Part shown: positions 51,242-60,725 of the stretch, in pieces
Numbering within the stretch: position 1 is the stretch's first letter
Layout: every line of letters starts with the position of its first letter
Translations under genes and position numbers: made by a program
Assembly (NCBI RefSeq): GCF_034259425.1
Contig: NZ_JAXIVU010000004.1
Coordinates: 1-64,000, forward strand
DNA: 64,000 bases
Origin: Denitrificimonas halotolerans
GTDB taxonomy: Bacteria; Pseudomonadota; Gammaproteobacteria; Pseudomonadales; Pseudomonadaceae
Direction of reading: 5' to 3'
Notes under the pieces: model-generated
The model's database searches: none
Seen by the model: only the letters and a program-made list of their open reading frames with translations
Told to the model about the DNA's origin: nothing

Positions 51242-53530
51242 CTAACGTGGCTTGGCCGGAGGGCGGCCTTTGCTGCCTTTGTTTGCAGGTTTTTGTCGGC
51301 GTTCAGCACGCAGCTTGGCTTCCGCCGCTGCTTTTGCTTGTTCACGCTTGTGCCAACTAGGTTTGTCCGCAGTGGCGCGTGGAGGGATACCGGTATGCTG
51401 ACTCAACATAGGTTGTATTTTTTTGCTCTTCGCTGGAGTAGAGTTTTTACGGCGAGCTGCGCGATAACTATCGGTTTGTGGCTGATGTTCAGGAACTAAT
51501 TTGTTTTTACCATAGCCAATTAGATCACCACGTCCCATGCGCAGCAGGGCTTCGCGAATCAGTGGCCAAGATTTTGGGTCATGGTAGCGCAAGAATGCTT
51601 TATGCAGACGGCGCTGCTCTTCGCTTTTTACAATTTCAGTAGCGGGGCTTTTATAGGTGACTTTACGCAGTGGGTTTTTGCCTGAGTGATACATGGCTGT
51701 TGCAGTCGCCATAGGTGAAGGGTAGAAGGCCTGAACTTGGTCTGCGCGGAAGTTGTTCTTTTTCAGCCATAGCGAGAGGTTCAGCATATCTTGGTCAGTA
51801 GTTCCAGGGTGTGCAGCAATAAAATAGGGGATCAGGTACTGCTCTTTACCTGCCTCCTTGGAGTATTGCTCAAACATCTTGCGAAAGCGTTCATAACTGC
51901 CAATGCCTGGCTTCATCATGTGTTCGAGTGGGCCTTGTTCGGTATGTTCTGGCGCGATCTTTAAGTAACCACCCACGTGGTGAGTTACAAGCTCGCGCAC
52001 ATATTCGGGTGATTCCACGGCAAGGTCATAACGTAAGCCCGAAGCAATGAGTACCTTTTTTACTCCAGGTAGATCGCGAGCTTTACGGTACAGTTCAATC
52101 AAAGATGAGTGGTCGGTATTAAGGTTAGGACAAATACCGGGGAAGACACAAGAAGGTTTACGACACACTTCTTCGATTTCTTTACTCTTACAAGCTAAGC
52201 GATACATGTTTGCAGTGGGACCACCGAGGTCCGATACCACACCAGTAAAGCCTGGCACTTTATCACGCATTTGTTCAATTTCTTGCAAAATTGACTCGTG
52301 GGAACGATTTTGGATGATGCGTCCCTCGTGCTCGGTAATTGAGCAGAACGTACAGCCGCCAAAGCAACCACGCATGATATTGACCGAGAAGCGGATAGTT
52401 TCATACGCTGGGATTTTGGCATTGCCATACTTGGGGTGAGGGACACGTGCATAAGGTAGGCCGAACACATAATCCATTTCTTCTGTAGTCAATGGGATCG
52501 GTGGGGGATTCAGCCAGATATCCATAGTGCCGTGGCGCTGGACTAAAGCTCGGGCGTTACCAGGATTGGTTTCTAAGTGCAGAACGCGGTTGGCGTGCGC
52601 ATAAAGTACAGGATCGTTACGCACCTTCTCAAACGAGGGGATGCGAATCACAGTGCGCTCACGAGTGAGGTGAGGGTGATCAATCAGTTGTATAACTTGT
52701 GCGCTTGTTTGCGTTTGGATGCCGGCTATTTGTTCATTGGCTTGTTGTTCAATAGCACAAGCTTCAGTGTCTTGCGTGTTGACATAAGGGTTAATGATGC
52801 GATCAATACGGCCTGGACGATCAATCCGGGTGGAATCCAGCTCAAACCAACCTTCGGGTGTGTTGCGCCGAATAAAGGCGGTGCCGCGCACATCATCTAT
52901 AGTGTCAACTGACTCACCGCGGGACAGGCGTAAGGCTACTTCAACAATAGCGCGCTCAGCATTACCGTACAGTAGAATATCTGCAGTGGCGTCCATTAAT
53001 ATGGAGCGACGCACACTGTCTTGCCAATAGTCATAATGTGCAATACGGCGCAGTGATGCTTCAATCCCGCCGAGTACTACAGGTACATGACTAAAGGCTT
53101 CTTTGCAACGCTGGCTGTAGACTAAACTGGCGCGATCGGGGCGGCTACCTGCTTGACCGCCTGCAGTATAGGCATCATCGGAACGTATTTTACGGTCGGC
53201 TGTATAGCGGTTGATCATGGAGTCCATATTGCCTGCAGCAACGCCAAAGAAAAGGTTAGGCTCACCTAACTGCATAAAATCTTCTTTGTCACGCCAATTC
53301 GGCTGGCTGATAATGCCGACGCGAAATCCTTGGGCTTCTAATACTCGGCCAATCACAGCCATGCCAAATGAAGGGTGGTCGACGTAGGCGTCACCAGTAA
53401 CAATGATGACATCGCACGAGTCCCAGCCGAGCTGGTCCATTTCTTCACGAGAAGTCGGTAGGAAAGTTGCTGGACCAAAGCACTCAGCCCAGTATTTTGG
53501 GTAGTCGTATAAGGGTTTAACGGCTTGCAT
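51242..53530 (-). CDS. YgiQ family radical SAM protein
   Basis: A 762-residue protein. After an N-terminal cobalamin-binding-like domain with CDVIIVTGDAYVDHPSFGMA comes the radical SAM core with RGCFGGCTFCSITEHEGRI (CxxxCxxC) near residue 390 and later GGYLKIAPEHTEQGPLEHMM. The C-terminus is basic (lysine, alanine, arginine). The reaction of YgiQ is not known. The start at MQAVKPLYDYPKYW (53530) is used since family members begin there. It is a single gene. Confidence 0.92.
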   Translation of the reverse strand: MQAVKPLYDYPKYWAECFGPATFLPTSREEMDQLGWDSCDVIIVTGDAYVDHPSFGMAVIGRVLEAQGFRVGIISQPNWRDKEDFMQLGEPNLFFGVAAGNMDSMINRYTADRKIRSDDAYTAGGQAGSRPDRASLVYSQRCKEAFSHVPVVLGGIEASLRRIAHYDYWQDSVRRSILMDATADILLYGNAERAIVEVALRLSRGESVDTIDDVRGTAFIRRNTPEGWFELDSTRIDRPGRIDRIINPYVNTQDTEACAIEQQANEQIAGIQTQTSAQVIQLIDHPHLTRERTVIRIPSFEKVRNDPVLYAHANRVLHLETNPGNARALVQRHGTMDIWLNPPPIPLTTEEMDYVFGLPYARVPHPKYGNAKIPAYETIRFSVNIMRGCFGGCTFCSITEHEGRIIQNRSHESILQEIEQMRDKVPGFTGVVSDLGGPTANMYRLACKSKEIEEVCRKPSCVFPGICPNLNTDHSSLIELYRKARDLPGVKKVLIASGLRYDLAVESPEYVRELVTHHVGGYLKIAPEHTEQGPLEHMMKPGIGSYERFRKMFEQYSKEAGKEQYLIPYFIAAHPGTTDQDMLNLSLWLKKNNFRADQVQAFYPSPMATATAMYHSGKNPLRKVTYKSPATEIVKSEEQRRLHKAFLRYHDPKSWPLIREALLRMGRGDLIGYGKNKLVPEHQPQTDSYRAARRKNSTPAKSKKIQPMLSQHTGIPPRATADKPSWHKREQAKAAAEAKLRAERRQKPANKGSKGRPPAKPR

Positions 53531-53748
53531 GAAAATACCTATATAAAGATGCGCCGAATATAGCACAAATGGGCGCTAAAGAGGCATGATTGAGATGAGG
53601 CGAGTCCGTAGCTAGCCTGTGGTAAAGTGCGTAATGTAATGAGTTGAGAGTTTATGTTTTGATTAACTCGTTGCTCAAAAACCGGTTCATTGCCAAAATC
53701 ACATGAAAGACCTGATGTTAAAGGGTTTGCTTGTATGGAGAATGTTTA

Positions 53749-54903
53749 ATGGATGCTCAGCAGCTTGCACAGGCTCGCGATCAAGCAATGCGCAAGACGA
53801 GTGTAGTTGGTGCTATCGTCAACTTGGCGTTGACCATAGTTAAAATAATTTTTGGGGTGGTTGGTCAGTCCCATGCTTTAATTGCCGACGGGATGCATTC
53901 TTTGGCGGATTTAAGCACCGATTTAATGGTGTGGTTTGCTGCTAAGTACAGTAATCAGCCGGCCGATAAAGAGCACCCTTATGGGCATGCACGTATTGAA
54001 ACAGCTTTCACTGTTGGATTGGGGATCATTTTAATACTGACGGCTATTGGTATTATCTATGATTCTGGACAGCGCTTAATTAACCCAGACACTTTATTGC
54101 AGCCTACGCCTATCGTTTTGCTGATTGCGGTCATTTCAATTTTGGCCAATGAGGCGCTATACCAATATACCGTGCGCGTTGCTTATAAAGTGAAGTCCAA
54201 TTTGCTTAAAGCCAACGCGTGGCATCATCGTTCCGACGCTATTTCTTCGATTGTAGTGTTGGTGGGCGTTGCTGGTAGCTTGATGGGCATGCCATATTTG
54301 GATGCTTTAGCCGCCTTAGGTGTGGCTTTTATGATTGGTAAGATTGGTTGGGATCAAACGTGGCATGCTATCCGTGAATTGATTGACACAGGTATGGAGC
54401 CGAAAACGGCTGCAGCTATTGAGCGGATCATTGAAAATATTGAAGGGGTACAGAGCCAACACATGCTGCGTAGCCGTCGTATGGGTGGAAATTATTTGAT
54501 TGATGTACATATCGAGGTGGATGAGCGCTTAAGTGTTTCTGAAGGGCATAAGATTGCAGAGTATGTGCGTCTTAAGCTAATTGAGTCGGATAAAAATATC
54601 AGTAACGCTTTAATTCATATTGATCCTGAAGATGACTCGCTCGAGGTGCTCTGTGTTGACTTACCTTTTAGGCGCGAAGTGTTGGCCGATCTGCGTCGAG
54701 TATGGGATGGTGATGTCGATGCTGCGGATTGCAGTTCAGTGACCTTGCATTATCTCAGCGGGAAGGTGCATATCGACCTTGTGCGGCCGCTGTTGGTTAA
54801 TGATGCACAAGCACAAGAGAAAGCACAGCGCTTGGAACAGAAAGCTAAGACTTTAACCTATGTAGGCGATGTGCGTATTTTTCATCAGTTTACTTCGCAG
54901 TAG
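53749..54903 (+). CDS. Cation diffusion facilitator (FieF-like)
   Basis: A 384-residue CDF metal transporter, probably exporting Zn2+, Fe2+ or Mn2+ in exchange for protons. The six-helix domain has the metal site in ADGMHSLADLSTDLMVW (helix 2) and AWHHRSDAISSIVVLVGVAG (helix 5), and HPYGHARIETAF lies between. The C-terminal ferredoxin-like domain spans about 210-290 (MLRSRRMGGNYLIDVHIEVD) and is followed by an extra region of 80 residues. It is longer than E. coli FieF (300). Its terminator is just downstream. Confidence 0.88.
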   Translation: MDAQQLAQARDQAMRKTSVVGAIVNLALTIVKIIFGVVGQSHALIADGMHSLADLSTDLMVWFAAKYSNQPADKEHPYGHARIETAFTVGLGIILILTAIGIIYDSGQRLINPDTLLQPTPIVLLIAVISILANEALYQYTVRVAYKVKSNLLKANAWHHRSDAISSIVVLVGVAGSLMGMPYLDALAALGVAFMIGKIGWDQTWHAIRELIDTGMEPKTAAAIERIIENIEGVQSQHMLRSRRMGGNYLIDVHIEVDERLSVSEGHKIAEYVRLKLIESDKNISNALIHIDPEDDSLEVLCVDLPFRREVLADLRRVWDGDVDAADCSSVTLHYLSGKVHIDLVRPLLVNDAQAQEKAQRLEQKAKTLTYVGDVRIFHQFTSQ

Positions 54904-54913
54904 GTTCTGACTT

Positions 54914-54947
54914 AAGCCGCTAGAACTATCAGTTTTAGCGGTTTTTC
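54914..54947 (+). terminator. Intrinsic terminator after the CDF gene
   Basis: CCGCTA (54917-54922) and TAGCGG (54936-54941) with a 13-base loop, followed by TTTTTC. It ends the fieF-like unit ahead of the permease gene. Confidence 0.75.
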
Positions 54948-54973
54948 TTTATTTATATTAAGCAAGAGCTTGT

Positions 54974-56245
54974 ATGAGCATAATTTTAACGAAGCAGAAT
55001 CCAACCCGTTTAGGCGGCATGATGATTATTGCTGGTACTGCTATTGGTGCTGGTATGCTAGCTAACCCAACGGCTACTTCTGGTGTGTGGTTTGTGGGCT
55101 CGGTGCTGACCTTGTTTTATGTTTGGTGGTGCATGTACTTATCTGGGTTGATGCTGCTTGAAGCAACTTTGCACTTTCCTCAAGGCGCCAGTTTTCATAC
55201 GGTTGTACGGGGGTTGCTTGGGCCTCGGTGGAGTGCATTAACTGGCTTGTCTGTAGCTTTTGTATTGTATTCGCTCACCTATGCTTATATCTTTGTTGGC
55301 GGTGGGCTGACACAGAGTAGTTTGCTCACAGTGACGGAGTGGGTTAGTGGGCGGCCATTGGCTATTTCTCGAGAGTTCTCATCGGTTGTGTTTTTATTGG
55401 TTTTAGCTATACCCATATGGAGTTCAACAAAACTGGTAGGGCATTTTTCGACTGTGTTAATTAGCGGTATGCTAATTAGTTTTTTTCTTTCTAATGGCTC
55501 TTTATTGCACAGTGTTACACTGGAAGTTTTATTTGACAGATCTACGCATGAGTCACAACATTATTGGCGTTATGTTTGGGCAGCTCTGCCTGTATGTCTG
55601 GCTTCCTTTGGGTTTCATGGCAACGTTCCTAGCTTAGTTAGTTATTACAATAAAGAATCTAAGCCGGTTGCGCGCAGTATTTTGTGGGGATCGCTGCTGG
55701 CGCTAGGTGTGTATTTGCTCTGGCAGCTTGCGGTGCAGGGTAACTTGCCGAGGGGTGAGTTTGCCCCTGTGATTGCAGAGGGGGGAGATGTCACTGCTTT
55801 ATTGGCAGCATTAGGTCAGTATGTAACCACAGATGCTGTGGCTCGTTTTCTTAATGCCTTTGCATTTATGGCTATTGCGAGCTCTTTTTTAGGGGTGACG
55901 TTGGGGCTGTTTGACTATTTGCGTGACCTTTTTACTTTTACTGATACACCTCTGGGTCGATTAAAAACTGCAAGCGTGACTTATTTTCCGCCGCTGTTAG
56001 CGTGTTTGTTCTTTCCTACAGGGTTTGTCAAAGTGATGGGTTATGTGGGGTTGATGGCTGCTATTTGGGCAGTATTGGTTCCTGCACTGTTGGTCAAGGC
56101 TGCGCGACAGAAGTTTACTGAACCATATGGCTATCGTGTGCAAGGCGGAATGTGGTTAGTCTACTTCGTGATGCTGTTTGCATTAATTGTTTTTAGTGTG
56201 CAGGTTTTACTGCAAATGAATTTGATTCCTGAGTTTATAGGCTAA
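54974..56245 (+). CDS. Aromatic amino acid permease (HAAAP family)
   Basis: A 423-residue carrier with 11 helices, similar to Mtr, TnaB and TyrP. GGMMIIAGTAIGAGMLANPT is the start motif with the substrate loop, WWCMYLSGLMLLEATLHFPQ follows, and SFGFHGNVPSLVSYYNKESK is the conserved middle part. Import of tryptophan or tyrosine by proton symport is likely; which of them cannot be read. It stands alone. Confidence 0.9.
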   Translation: MSIILTKQNPTRLGGMMIIAGTAIGAGMLANPTATSGVWFVGSVLTLFYVWWCMYLSGLMLLEATLHFPQGASFHTVVRGLLGPRWSALTGLSVAFVLYSLTYAYIFVGGGLTQSSLLTVTEWVSGRPLAISREFSSVVFLLVLAIPIWSSTKLVGHFSTVLISGMLISFFLSNGSLLHSVTLEVLFDRSTHESQHYWRYVWAALPVCLASFGFHGNVPSLVSYYNKESKPVARSILWGSLLALGVYLLWQLAVQGNLPRGEFAPVIAEGGDVTALLAALGQYVTTDAVARFLNAFAFMAIASSFLGVTLGLFDYLRDLFTFTDTPLGRLKTASVTYFPPLLACLFFPTGFVKVMGYVGLMAAIWAVLVPALLVKAARQKFTEPYGYRVQGGMWLVYFVMLFALIVFSVQVLLQMNLIPEFIG

Positions 56246-56456
56246 TGCTTTAAGTTGATGGCTACTGTATAAAGTTAGTTGTTTGAATAAGCATACAATT
56301 AAATGAAGTGCCTCGAGCTAGACTTGGGAATGGTCTGCTAAAAATAACACTTGCTACTATATAGAAGAATATGCGGGGTGTTTGATGTTTTAAACACAGC
56401 GCACTGGGACATAGTGTGGAGCATGTCCACATTTTAGGTTGTTACCTGCCGTGGGA

Positions 56457-56482
56457 CTACCCCCGCCCGAGGGCGGGGGTAG
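56457..56482. repeat. Perfect 12-bp G+C-rich palindrome
   Basis: CTACCCCCGCCC and GGGCGGGGGTAG form a 12-bp perfect dyad with a GA centre, a few bases after the fumC stop (minus strand). It could act as a 3' end stabiliser or a factor-dependent terminator. No T run is present on either side. Confidence 0.7.
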
Positions 56483-56485
56483 AGG

Positions 56486-57928
56486 CTAAGACCAACTGCG
56501 GCGTGGGGTAAAGGAGTTTTTGTTGAGGGCTTTAGGCGTGCTAGGAGTTGGATGTAGCATGTCTTCAGGGCGTACCCATTCGTTAAACTGCTCATCAGTT
56601 ACAAGGCCTAACTCAATGGCAGCAGCACGCAGTGTCAGGTTTTCTTCGTAGGCTTTTTTGGCAATTTTGGCGGCATTATCATAACCGATGTGGCGATTTA
56701 GAGCGGTCACTAGCATTAAACCATTTTCTAAATGGTCAGCCATCTGTTGCTCATTAGCCTGCATACCTTCTACGCAGTGTGTTTGGAAGTTGCGGCATCC
56801 ATCGGCCATCAGTTCAATGGATTCTAGAATGTTGTGAATGATCACAGGCTTAAATACGTTAAGTTGCAAGTGGCCATGGCTTGCTGCCATATTTACGGTC
56901 ACGTCATTTCCCATTACCTGGCAGGCTAGCATTGATAGTGCTTCACATTGAGTGGGGTTGACTTTACCAGGCATGATAGAACTGCCAGGCTCATTTGCAG
57001 GCAATAGAACTTCAGCTAAGCCAGCACGCGGGCCTGAGCCTAGCAATCGTAAGTCGTTGGCGATTTTCATTAGAGCCACAGCGAGTGTTTTGAGTGCGCC
57101 GGAGAGGCTTACTAATGGCTCGTGGCCGGCCAGAGCAGCAAATTTATTTGATGCAGAGGTCAGGCGCAGCTTGGTTGCTGATGCCAGTTCGTGAGCAATA
57201 TTTTCCGCAAAGTTAGCATTGGCATTAAGACCTGTTCCTACCGCGGTACCCCCTTGAGCCAGTTCGCCAACGGCAGGTAAAGTGGCGCGAATGGCTTTGG
57301 TTGCGTAATCCAGTTGTGCAACAAAGGCTGAGAGTTCTTGGCCAAAGGTGATAGGTGTAGCATCCATCATATGGGTGCGACCTGTTTTTACTAAGTTTGC
57401 ATAACGTTTAGCTTGCTTGTCTAAGCCGTCGCGAAGCATTTTTACTGCAGGGAATAAATCATGCTCAATGGCTTGCAGGGTAGCGATGTGCATAGCAGTT
57501 GGGAAGCAGTCATTAGAGCTTTGGGCGCGATTAACGTGGTCATTAGGGTGTACGGGAGACTTACCACCAATACCTTGGCCTGCAATTTCATTTGCACGGC
57601 CTGCGATGACTTCATTGACGTTCATGTTGCTTTGTGTGCCGCTTCCTGTTTGCCAAACCACTAGGGGGAAGTGGTCATCGAGCTTACCCGTAATGACTTC
57701 GTCTGCGGCTTGTTCAATTAAAGCGGCAATATCTTTAGGTAGCTCACCAAGGCGGGTGTTAACTCGTGCTGCGGCCTTTTTTATTTGAGCTAAAGCATGG
57801 ATCACGCTTATGGGCATTGGTTGAGAGCCAATGGCAAAGTTTTGCTTAGAACGCTGGGTTTGTGCGCCCCAGTATGCATTGGCAGGAACTTCAATGGCGC
57901 CTAAACTATCAGTTTCTGTTCTTGACAT
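56486..57928 (-). CDS. fumC: Class II fumarate hydratase
   Basis: A 480-residue homotetrameric, iron-free fumarase that hydrates fumarate to malate. It begins with DSLGAIEVPANAYWGAQTQR; GSGTQSNMNVNEVIAGRANE, TGRTHMMDATPITFGQELSA and the signature GSSIMPGKVNPTQCEALSML (with the catalytic serine loop) are all present. Its C-terminal tail is slightly longer than usual. It is downstream of a small DUF2897 gene with a 27-bp gap. Confidence 0.96.
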   Translation of the reverse strand: MSRTETDSLGAIEVPANAYWGAQTQRSKQNFAIGSQPMPISVIHALAQIKKAAARVNTRLGELPKDIAALIEQAADEVITGKLDDHFPLVVWQTGSGTQSNMNVNEVIAGRANEIAGQGIGGKSPVHPNDHVNRAQSSNDCFPTAMHIATLQAIEHDLFPAVKMLRDGLDKQAKRYANLVKTGRTHMMDATPITFGQELSAFVAQLDYATKAIRATLPAVGELAQGGTAVGTGLNANANFAENIAHELASATKLRLTSASNKFAALAGHEPLVSLSGALKTLAVALMKIANDLRLLGSGPRAGLAEVLLPANEPGSSIMPGKVNPTQCEALSMLACQVMGNDVTVNMAASHGHLQLNVFKPVIIHNILESIELMADGCRNFQTHCVEGMQANEQQMADHLENGLMLVTALNRHIGYDNAAKIAKKAYEENLTLRAAAIELGLVTDEQFNEWVRPEDMLHPTPSTPKALNKNSFTPRRSWS

Positions 57929-57955
57929 AATACTCTCCAGAAATGTAAAGGATGC

Positions 57956-58135
57956 TTATTTGTCGGCCTTTTCTTTTGCACGCTCTTGGGCTTCTAGTTC
58001 GGCATTACGCTTACGCATTATTTCCAGTTTATCAGCATCAATAGGCATTTTATTAGCGGTGCTGCGTAACATAAGCAGGCTACCAAGGATTGAGCCAAGG
58101 ACCAGTGCGATTAATAACCAGATATACCAGGGCAT
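57956..58135 (-). CDS. DUF2897 family small membrane protein
   Basis: A 59-residue protein with one helix, MPWYIWLLIALVLGSILGSL, then LMLRSTANKMPID and a charged tail with ERAKEKADK. It fits the DUF2897 family of Pseudomonas and relatives with unknown function. The start at 58135 has GGAG 9 bases upstream; the longer frame from 58162 is less likely. It probably shares a transcript with fumC. Confidence 0.75.
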   Translation of the reverse strand: MPWYIWLLIALVLGSILGSLLMLRSTANKMPIDADKLEIMRKRNAELEAQERAKEKADK

Positions 58136-58422
58136 GGGGATGACTCCAAATGCTATAAGCACTATAGATATTAAGGGCTGACTAACAAGTCTATAAGTAA
58201 TAATGTTACATTATTTTGTGTTGAAATGCCATTTATTTAGACTAATGGTTAGTTTACAGGTTTTTTCTATGTGTTATTAGCGTTTCATGGTTGTGGCTGT
58301 TGATCAGTAGCGTACAGATTATAAATAGGGTCTGGGTTAAGCTAGCAAAGAAATTGTGTAAGGCGTTTTGTATGAATGAAGGCTACAATATAAATAGTTA
58401 TTATTGAGATGAGACGTGGACC

Positions 58423-59115
58423 ATGCAAAGCCCAATTATTGTTGCCTTAGATTTCCCCAGTGAAGCTCAAGCATTAGCTTTGGCGGAGCGTTTAAATCCT
58501 AAGCAGTGCCGCTTGAAAGTTGGTAAAGAGTTGTTTACCCGTAGCGGTCCACAAGTGGTTAAAGCTTTACATGCGATGGGTTTTGAGGTTTTTTTAGATC
58601 TTAAGTTTCATGATATTCCTAACACTACGGCTATGGCAGTGAAGGCTGCAGCTGAGCTAGGGGTGTGGATGGTGAATGTGCACTGTTCTGGCGGTTTGAA
58701 AATGATGCATGCTTGCCGTGAAGTATTGGATTTGCATGAGGGGCCAAAACCATTATTGATTGGTGTGACTGTCCTAACTAGCATGGAGCAAAAGGATTTG
58801 GCTGGTATTGGTTTAGATATCAGTCCTGAAGAACAGGTGCTGCGTTTAGCAGGGCTGGCAGAACAGGCTGGTTTAGATGGCTTGGTGTGTTCTGCTAAAG
58901 AAGCACAGATGCTTAAGCGGCATTGGCCATCAGGTCAGTTAGTTACGCCAGGTATTCGTCCGGTCGGCAGTATGCAGGATGATCAAAAACGTATCTTGAC
59001 TCCGAGTCAGGCGCTTGAGGCCGGCTCTGACTATTTAGTGATTGGTCGACCTATTACCCAAGCAGAAGATCCAGCATCTGCTCTGAATGCTATTTTTGCT
59101 GAATTAGCGCAGTAG
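58423..59115 (+). CDS. pyrF: Orotidine 5'-phosphate decarboxylase
   Basis: A 230-residue TIM-barrel enzyme, the last step of UMP synthesis. The catalytic network DLKFHDIPNT lies at residues 59-68 (D59, K61, D64). PIIVALDFPSEAQALALAER is the start and TPGIRPVGSMQDDQKRILTP binds phosphate. It is a single gene with its own terminator. Confidence 0.97.
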   Translation: MQSPIIVALDFPSEAQALALAERLNPKQCRLKVGKELFTRSGPQVVKALHAMGFEVFLDLKFHDIPNTTAMAVKAAAELGVWMVNVHCSGGLKMMHACREVLDLHEGPKPLLIGVTVLTSMEQKDLAGIGLDISPEEQVLRLAGLAEQAGLDGLVCSAKEAQMLKRHWPSGQLVTPGIRPVGSMQDDQKRILTPSQALEAGSDYLVIGRPITQAEDPASALNAIFAELAQ

Positions 59116-59126
59116 TTTTGTATATT

Positions 59127-59162
59127 TGTATAGAGGGGCACTTTTACTGAGGGCCCCTTTCA
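59127..59162 (+). terminator. Intrinsic terminator after pyrF
   Basis: AGGGGC (59134-59139) and GCCCCT (59153-59158) form a 6-bp stem followed by a short T run. Confidence 0.6.
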
Positions 59163-59178
59163 TATATTTATAAATCCA

Positions 59179-59532
59179 TCAGTGCACTAGGCGCCATTGA
59201 CCTTCTTTGTTTTTCTTTAAACGAATATTTTCCATGCTGGTTTTTTCTTGACCAAACATTGTAACTGTTGCTTCCACGCTGCAGGTATAAATATCATTGC
59301 TTCCTGATTCACAACCTTGCAAAGAGATATTGTTAAATTTTGGCAGCATGTTGTTGACCATTTGGCCTATACCAGTGTTGTCTTTGTCTAGCTGTCCAAG
59401 ATCCACCTTCATTTGATCTTCTAATACTTTGCGTACCTCTGTTTCTGATGGGGCACCATCACTGCAAGCAGTAAGTATTGTTGCTACAGATAAAATTATT
59501 CCAAACGTAGTCAGTTTTTTAAATTGTTTCAT
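59179..59532 (-). CDS. Small putative lipoprotein
   Basis: A 117-residue lipoprotein. The signal peptide MKQFKKLTTFGIILSVATIL ends with the lipobox LTAC (C23). The mature part has SETEVRKVLEDQMKVDLGQL and a cysteine pair (QGCESGSNDIYTCSV) that could form a disulfide, then GQEKTSMENIRLKKNKEGQW. No domain with a known function is recognised. AGGA precedes ATG 59532, which is better than the upstream frame start at 59568. Confidence 0.75.
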   Translation of the reverse strand: MKQFKKLTTFGIILSVATILTACSDGAPSETEVRKVLEDQMKVDLGQLDKDNTGIGQMVNNMLPKFNNISLQGCESGSNDIYTCSVEATVTMFGQEKTSMENIRLKKNKEGQWRLVH

Positions 59533-59568
59533 GTTAAATCCTGAAAATAATATGTTTTTAGCAACCAT

Positions 59569-59826
59569 TGAAAGGTGCAGTGTTGTGCTAATGAGCTACT
59601 TAAGCGTTACATCAATGGCATATGGATATTGATGGTGTACCAATAGAACAATAGTTAGGTTGATCGTATCGCATTTTCTGTGTCAGGTGTCGCTAAGACG
59701 AGTCATACCATGCTGCTGTAGGTGTTCATTATAGTTGAAATACTTTTTTTCAAGCGGACTTTATGTCGTGTTTGTTATTTTAGACTGAGGCTTTTATGTG
59801 CCGGTTGTTAACTGGTGATATAGGTT
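59569..59826. promoter_or_regulatory. Divergent upstream region
   Basis: About 260 bp between the small lipoprotein gene and the spermidine-synthase-like gene. It is A+T-rich and should hold both promoters. No repeat, RNA gene or clear operator is seen. Confidence 0.35.
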
Positions 59827-60681
59827 ATGATTATATTTTTTTTAACTGCAGGGGTGCTGTTGTTGGTGGCGGTTCATCATCTGTATTGCTATCGGCAAGA
59901 GAGTAAGGGCGAAAGTGTGTTAGTTGAGCAGTCAGTGATTAGGCAGGTCATTGCTGAAGAGCGTGATGAGTTTGGAGTTATCCGTGTTGTAGAAAGCGGT
60001 AAATATCGATATTTGGAGTTTGGTGAGGGGGCGGAGCAAAGTTGCGTGCTTTATGATAACCCATTGTGGCTTAAATATGATTATACGCGAGCTATGGTAC
60101 TTGCTAGCTACTGTCATCCTTATCCAGAAACAGCTCTTTTTTTAGGCTTAGGGGCAGGTACTTTGACGCAGATCTGTTTGGCTGCGTTACCGCTTCAAGA
60201 TGTTGAAATATTGGAGTTGCGTGAGCCGTTACCACGTTTAGCAATGGAGCATCTAGGTATGCGTGATGATCAACGAATGACTATTCGGATCGGTGATGCA
60301 CTTGAGTTAATTGATACTGCAGAAACAGCAGATTTAATTTATTTAGATATGTATACCGATCTTGGTCCTTCTGTTGGGCATTTGGCATGGTCATTTTTAT
60401 CTAAATGCCAAGATAAGTTGAACCTAGGGGGGTGGTTAATTATTAATCAGTGGGCAACTTTGGATGGTAAACCTTTAGGTGCAGCTTTGTTACGTGGTAT
60501 GTTTTATCGACATTACTGGGAGATTCCAGTTAAAGAAGGTAATGTAATTTTACTAGTACCTTCAAGCTTTTCGCAGTCTCCTCCTTTTGCTTTATTACGT
60601 GAGCAAGCGCGGATGTTTGAAGCGGAGTTTGGTTACGATATTAGTTATTTAATTGATCAGATTCGCTCAGCTAGTGTGTAA
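59827..60681 (+). CDS. Spermidine-synthase-like methyltransferase-fold protein
   Basis: A 284-residue protein with a hydrophobic N-terminus (IIFFLTAGVLLLVAVHHLYC) that may anchor it in the membrane. The body shows KYRYLEFGEGAEQSCVLYDN and a nucleotide loop LFLGLGAGTLTQICLAALPL, the pattern of polyamine aminopropyltransferase-like proteins. The catalytic aspartate that takes part in aminopropyl transfer is not clearly placed, so substrate is open. It is convergent with the crotonase gene; a hairpin lies between. Confidence 0.75.
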   Translation: MIIFFLTAGVLLLVAVHHLYCYRQESKGESVLVEQSVIRQVIAEERDEFGVIRVVESGKYRYLEFGEGAEQSCVLYDNPLWLKYDYTRAMVLASYCHPYPETALFLGLGAGTLTQICLAALPLQDVEILELREPLPRLAMEHLGMRDDQRMTIRIGDALELIDTAETADLIYLDMYTDLGPSVGHLAWSFLSKCQDKLNLGGWLIINQWATLDGKPLGAALLRGMFYRHYWEIPVKEGNVILLVPSSFSQSPPFALLREQARMFEAEFGYDISYLIDQIRSASV

Positions 60682-60717
60682 TCTTCCCGCAAGCTGTGTG
60701 ACAGTGCTGCGGGAAGA
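60682..60717. terminator. Hairpin between convergent genes
   Basis: TCTTCCCGCA (60682-60691) and TGCGGGAAGA (60708-60717) make a perfect 10-bp stem, extended by AGC/GC pairs with a bulge. It lies between the spermidine-synthase-like and crotonase genes, which converge. No T run is seen, so it is a weak terminator candidate. Confidence 0.6.
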
Positions 60718-60725
60718 GGGTGGTG

